Origin: an uncultured Lachnospiraceae bacterium
GTDB lineage: Bacteria > Bacillota > Clostridia > Lachnospirales > Lachnospiraceae
NCBI GenBank assembly: GCA_948441955.1
Contig: CAOJQZ010000101.1
Location: forward strand, 1-6,888
DNA length: 6,888 bases
Direction: 5' to 3'
The notes under the pieces were generated by a model. The model saw nothing but the letters and a program-made list of their open reading frames with translations. It searched no databases and was not told the origin of the DNA. This document shows, piece by piece, positions 5,007-6,888 of this stretch. Numbering within the stretch: position 1 is the stretch's first letter; each line of letters begins with the position of its first letter. Position numbers and translations under genes: made by a program.

Positions 5007-6888
5007 TAATATTCAATGTCTGATAAATCATCTTCAAAATCGTCTGTTTCCTCAAACTCTATTTCATACTCCTCATCAGGCTCTTCCTCTATATCAATGA
5101 GTTCTTCTCCCTGGAATTCCTGCTCTGTGTATCCCTGTTCCCCAAAATTATCATTCTGCTGGTACTTTCTGTCTCCCTCAATCAATGAGCGGAAATCTGT
5201 TTCGCCCATATCTACAGTTTCCATAATCTCAACCTCTGTATTATCGTCACGCAGCACGCGCACGTCAAGGCCAAGTGACTGTAGCTCCTTAAGAAGTACC
5301 TTAAAGGACTCTGGTATACCCGGTTCCGGAACGTTTTCACCCTTAATAATGGCCTCGTAGGTCTTCACACGGCCCACAACGTCATCTGATTTTACAGTCA
5401 GAATTTCCTGAAGCGTGTAGGAAGCGCCATAAGCTTCCAGCGCCCATACCTCCATCTCACCGAAACGCTGGCCTCCGAACTGCGCCTTGCCGCCTAACGG
5501 CTGCTGCGTTACCAGAGAATACGGACCTGTGGAACGTGCATGAATCTTATCGTCAACAAGGTGATGAAGTTTAAGATAATGCATGTGCCCAATTGTTACC
5601 GGGCTGTCAAAATATTCCCCTGTTCTTCCGTCACGAAGACGAACCTTTCCGTCTCTGGATATCGGCACGCCCTTCCAAAGCTTCCTGTGCTCTCTGTTCT
5701 CCGACAGATACTCGAGAACCTCCGGAAGCAGCTCTTCCTTATGCTTATTTTCAAACTCTTCCCAGCTTAAATTTACATAATCATTTGCAAGGTCAAGAGT
5801 ATCCATAATGTCATCCTCATTGGCGCCGTCAAATACCGGAGTAGCAATATTAAAGCCCAGCGCCTTTGCGGCAAGCGACAGATGAATCTCCAGCACCTGT
5901 CCGATGTTCATACGTGAAGGAACGCCAAGGGGATTCAGCACGATGTCAAGAGGCCGGCCATTTGGAAGGAACGGCATATCCTCCACCGGAAGTACACGGG
6001 ACACAACACCTTTATTCCCATGACGGCCGGCCATCTTATCACCCACAGATATCTTTCTTTTCTGGGCAATATAAATGCGGACGGACTGATTCACTCCCGG
6101 AGAAAGCTCATCTCCGTTATCCCTTGTAAATACCTTCGCATCTACAACAATGCCATATTCACCATGAGGAACCTTCAGAGACGTATCCCTTACCTCACGG
6201 GCCTTTTCGCCAAAAATTGCACGGAGAAGCCTTTCCTCTGCAGTAAGCTCTGTCTCGCCCTTGGGAGTAACCTTTCCTACCAGAATATCTCCGGCACGAA
6301 CCTCAGCGCCGATGCGGATAATTCCTCTCTCGTCAAGATTCTTAAGCGCATCGTCGCCAACACCTGGAATGTCTCTGGTAATCTCCTCAGGTCCAAGCTT
6401 TGTATCCCGGGCCTCAGCCTCATATTCTTCAATGTGTACGGATGTGTATACGTCATCCTGTACCAGCCTTTCACTTAACAGTACGGCGTCCTCGTAATTA
6501 TAGCCCTCCCATGTCATAAACCCGATAAGAGGATTTTTTCCAAGAGCCATCTCACCGTTAGAGGTAGACGGACCGTCTGCAATCACATCGCCCGCCTCCA
6601 CTATATCGCCCTTTACCACAATCGGCCTCTGATTATAACAGTTGCTCTGATTACTTCTTAAAAACTTTGTCAGTTTGTATCTTTTTAAATTTCCGTCATC
6701 TCCGCGGATTGTAATTTCTCTGGAGGTAGCACGCTCTACTACGCCTCTTTCCTCTGCTACAATACATACGCCGGAATCGACTGCCGCCTTCTCCTCCATA
6801 CCTGTCCCCACAACCGGAGCCTCCGTCATGAGGAGCGGCACTGCCTGACGCTGCATGTTGGAACCCATCAGCGCACGGTTCGCATCAT
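5006..6888 (-). CDS. rpoB: DNA-directed RNA polymerase subunit beta, C-terminal half (5' part outside window)
   Basis: The frame is open to the window edge and reads DANRAL immediately before the ATG at 6868. This matches the conserved DDANRALMGxNMQRQAVP block of beta, so that Met is internal and not a start. About 626 codons are present, roughly the last half of a Firmicute beta subunit. Counting from that Met, landmarks are GYNYEDA with E126/D127, KMAGRHGNK (K278 and K286, equivalent to active-site lysines 1065 and 1073 of E. coli), NPLGVPSRMNIGQ (312-324), and GGQRFGEMEVWALEAYGA (465-482), which contacts beta'. The stretch between FDG (346-348) and DGRTGE (413-418) is about 40 residues longer than I recall for B. 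subtilis. The final 35 residues hold 20 Asp/Glu and no Lys or Arg. The rifampicin-resistance cluster lies outside the window. It is co-transcribed with rpoC 14 nt downstream. Confidence 0.99.
   Translation of the reverse strand, partial: DANRALMGSNMQRQAVPLLMTEAPVVGTGMEEKAAVDSGVCIVAEERGVVERATSREITIRGDDGNLKRYKLTKFLRSNQSNCYNQRPIVVKGDIVEAGDVIADGPSTSNGEMALGKNPLIGFMTWEGYNYEDAVLLSERLVQDDVYTSVHIEEYEAEARDTKLGPEEITRDIPGVGDDALKNLDERGIIRIGAEVRAGDILVGKVTPKGETELTAEERLLRAIFGEKAREVRDTSLKVPHGEYGIVVDAKVFTRDNGDELSPGVNQSVRIYIAQKRKISVGDKMAGRHGNKGVVSRVLPVEDMPFLPNGRPLDIVLNPLGVPSRMNIGQVLEIHLSLAAKALGFNIATPVFDGANEDDIMDTLDLANDYVNLSWEEFENKHKEELLPEVLEYLSENREHRKLWKGVPISRDGKVRLRDGRTGEYFDSPVTIGHMHYLKLHHLVDDKIHARSTGPYSLVTQQPLGGKAQFGGQRFGEMEVWALEAYGASYTLQEILTVKSDDVVGRVKTYEAIIKGENVPEPGIPESFKVLLKELQSLGLDVRVLRDDNTEVEIMETVDMGETDFRSLIEGDRKYQQNDNFGEQGYTEQEFQGEELIDIEEEPDEEYEIEFEETDDFEDDLSDIEY

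Noticed and set aside
5016..5360. Plus-strand Ser-rich open frame at the rpoB 3' end
   Set aside because: This is the antisense shadow of the acidic beta tail, for the same reason as the frame opposite rpoC.
6866..6868. ATG at 6868 as the start of rpoB
   Set aside because: The frame continues to the window edge with DANRAL, which is conserved internal beta sequence, so the gene is truncated by the window and does not start here.

Overview
The window looks like chromosomal DNA from a Clostridia-class Firmicute, most likely a member of the Lachnospiraceae. The grounds are the RpoB/RpoC sequences (Firmicute-type beta' with an uninterrupted trigger loop, acidic tails on both subunits, a lineage-type insertion in beta), a GH25 muramidase of a form common in that family, AT-rich spacers and strong Shine-Dalgarno sites. 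The family assignment rests on remembered sequence resemblance, not on a search.

Every gene lies on the minus strand, so transcription runs from high to low coordinates. First comes the 3' half of rpoB (5006-6888, entering from beyond the window edge). Complete rpoC (1284-4991) follows after a 14-nt gap, with its ribosome-binding site overlapping the rpoB stop codon. A 20-bp stem-loop followed by a T-run (1217-1270) ends the rpoBC unit. Next is a complete gene for a membrane-anchored GH25 lysozyme-like protein (165-1175). The last 164 bases hold a very AT-rich control region with a textbook sigma-70/sigma-A promoter (TTGACA, 17 bp, TATAAT), three Fur-like operators and a 40-bp imperfect tandem duplication. 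After a leader of about 72 nt, a strong ribosome-binding site leads into the first codons (MMPLTLL...) of a gene cut by the window edge. That gene is probably feoA, the start of a ferrous-iron uptake operon.

The functions are separate: core RNA polymerase, cell-wall hydrolysis, and iron-controlled Fe(II) import. The most informative non-obvious feature is the iron-responsive control region at the left edge. I found no evidence for a new multi-gene system. The polymerase genes are intact and ordinary for the lineage, with some details worth checking: the acidic tails, an insertion in beta, and the fidaxomicin-sensitiser lysine in beta'. No interval longer than about 140 bases lacks a gene or an assigned element.
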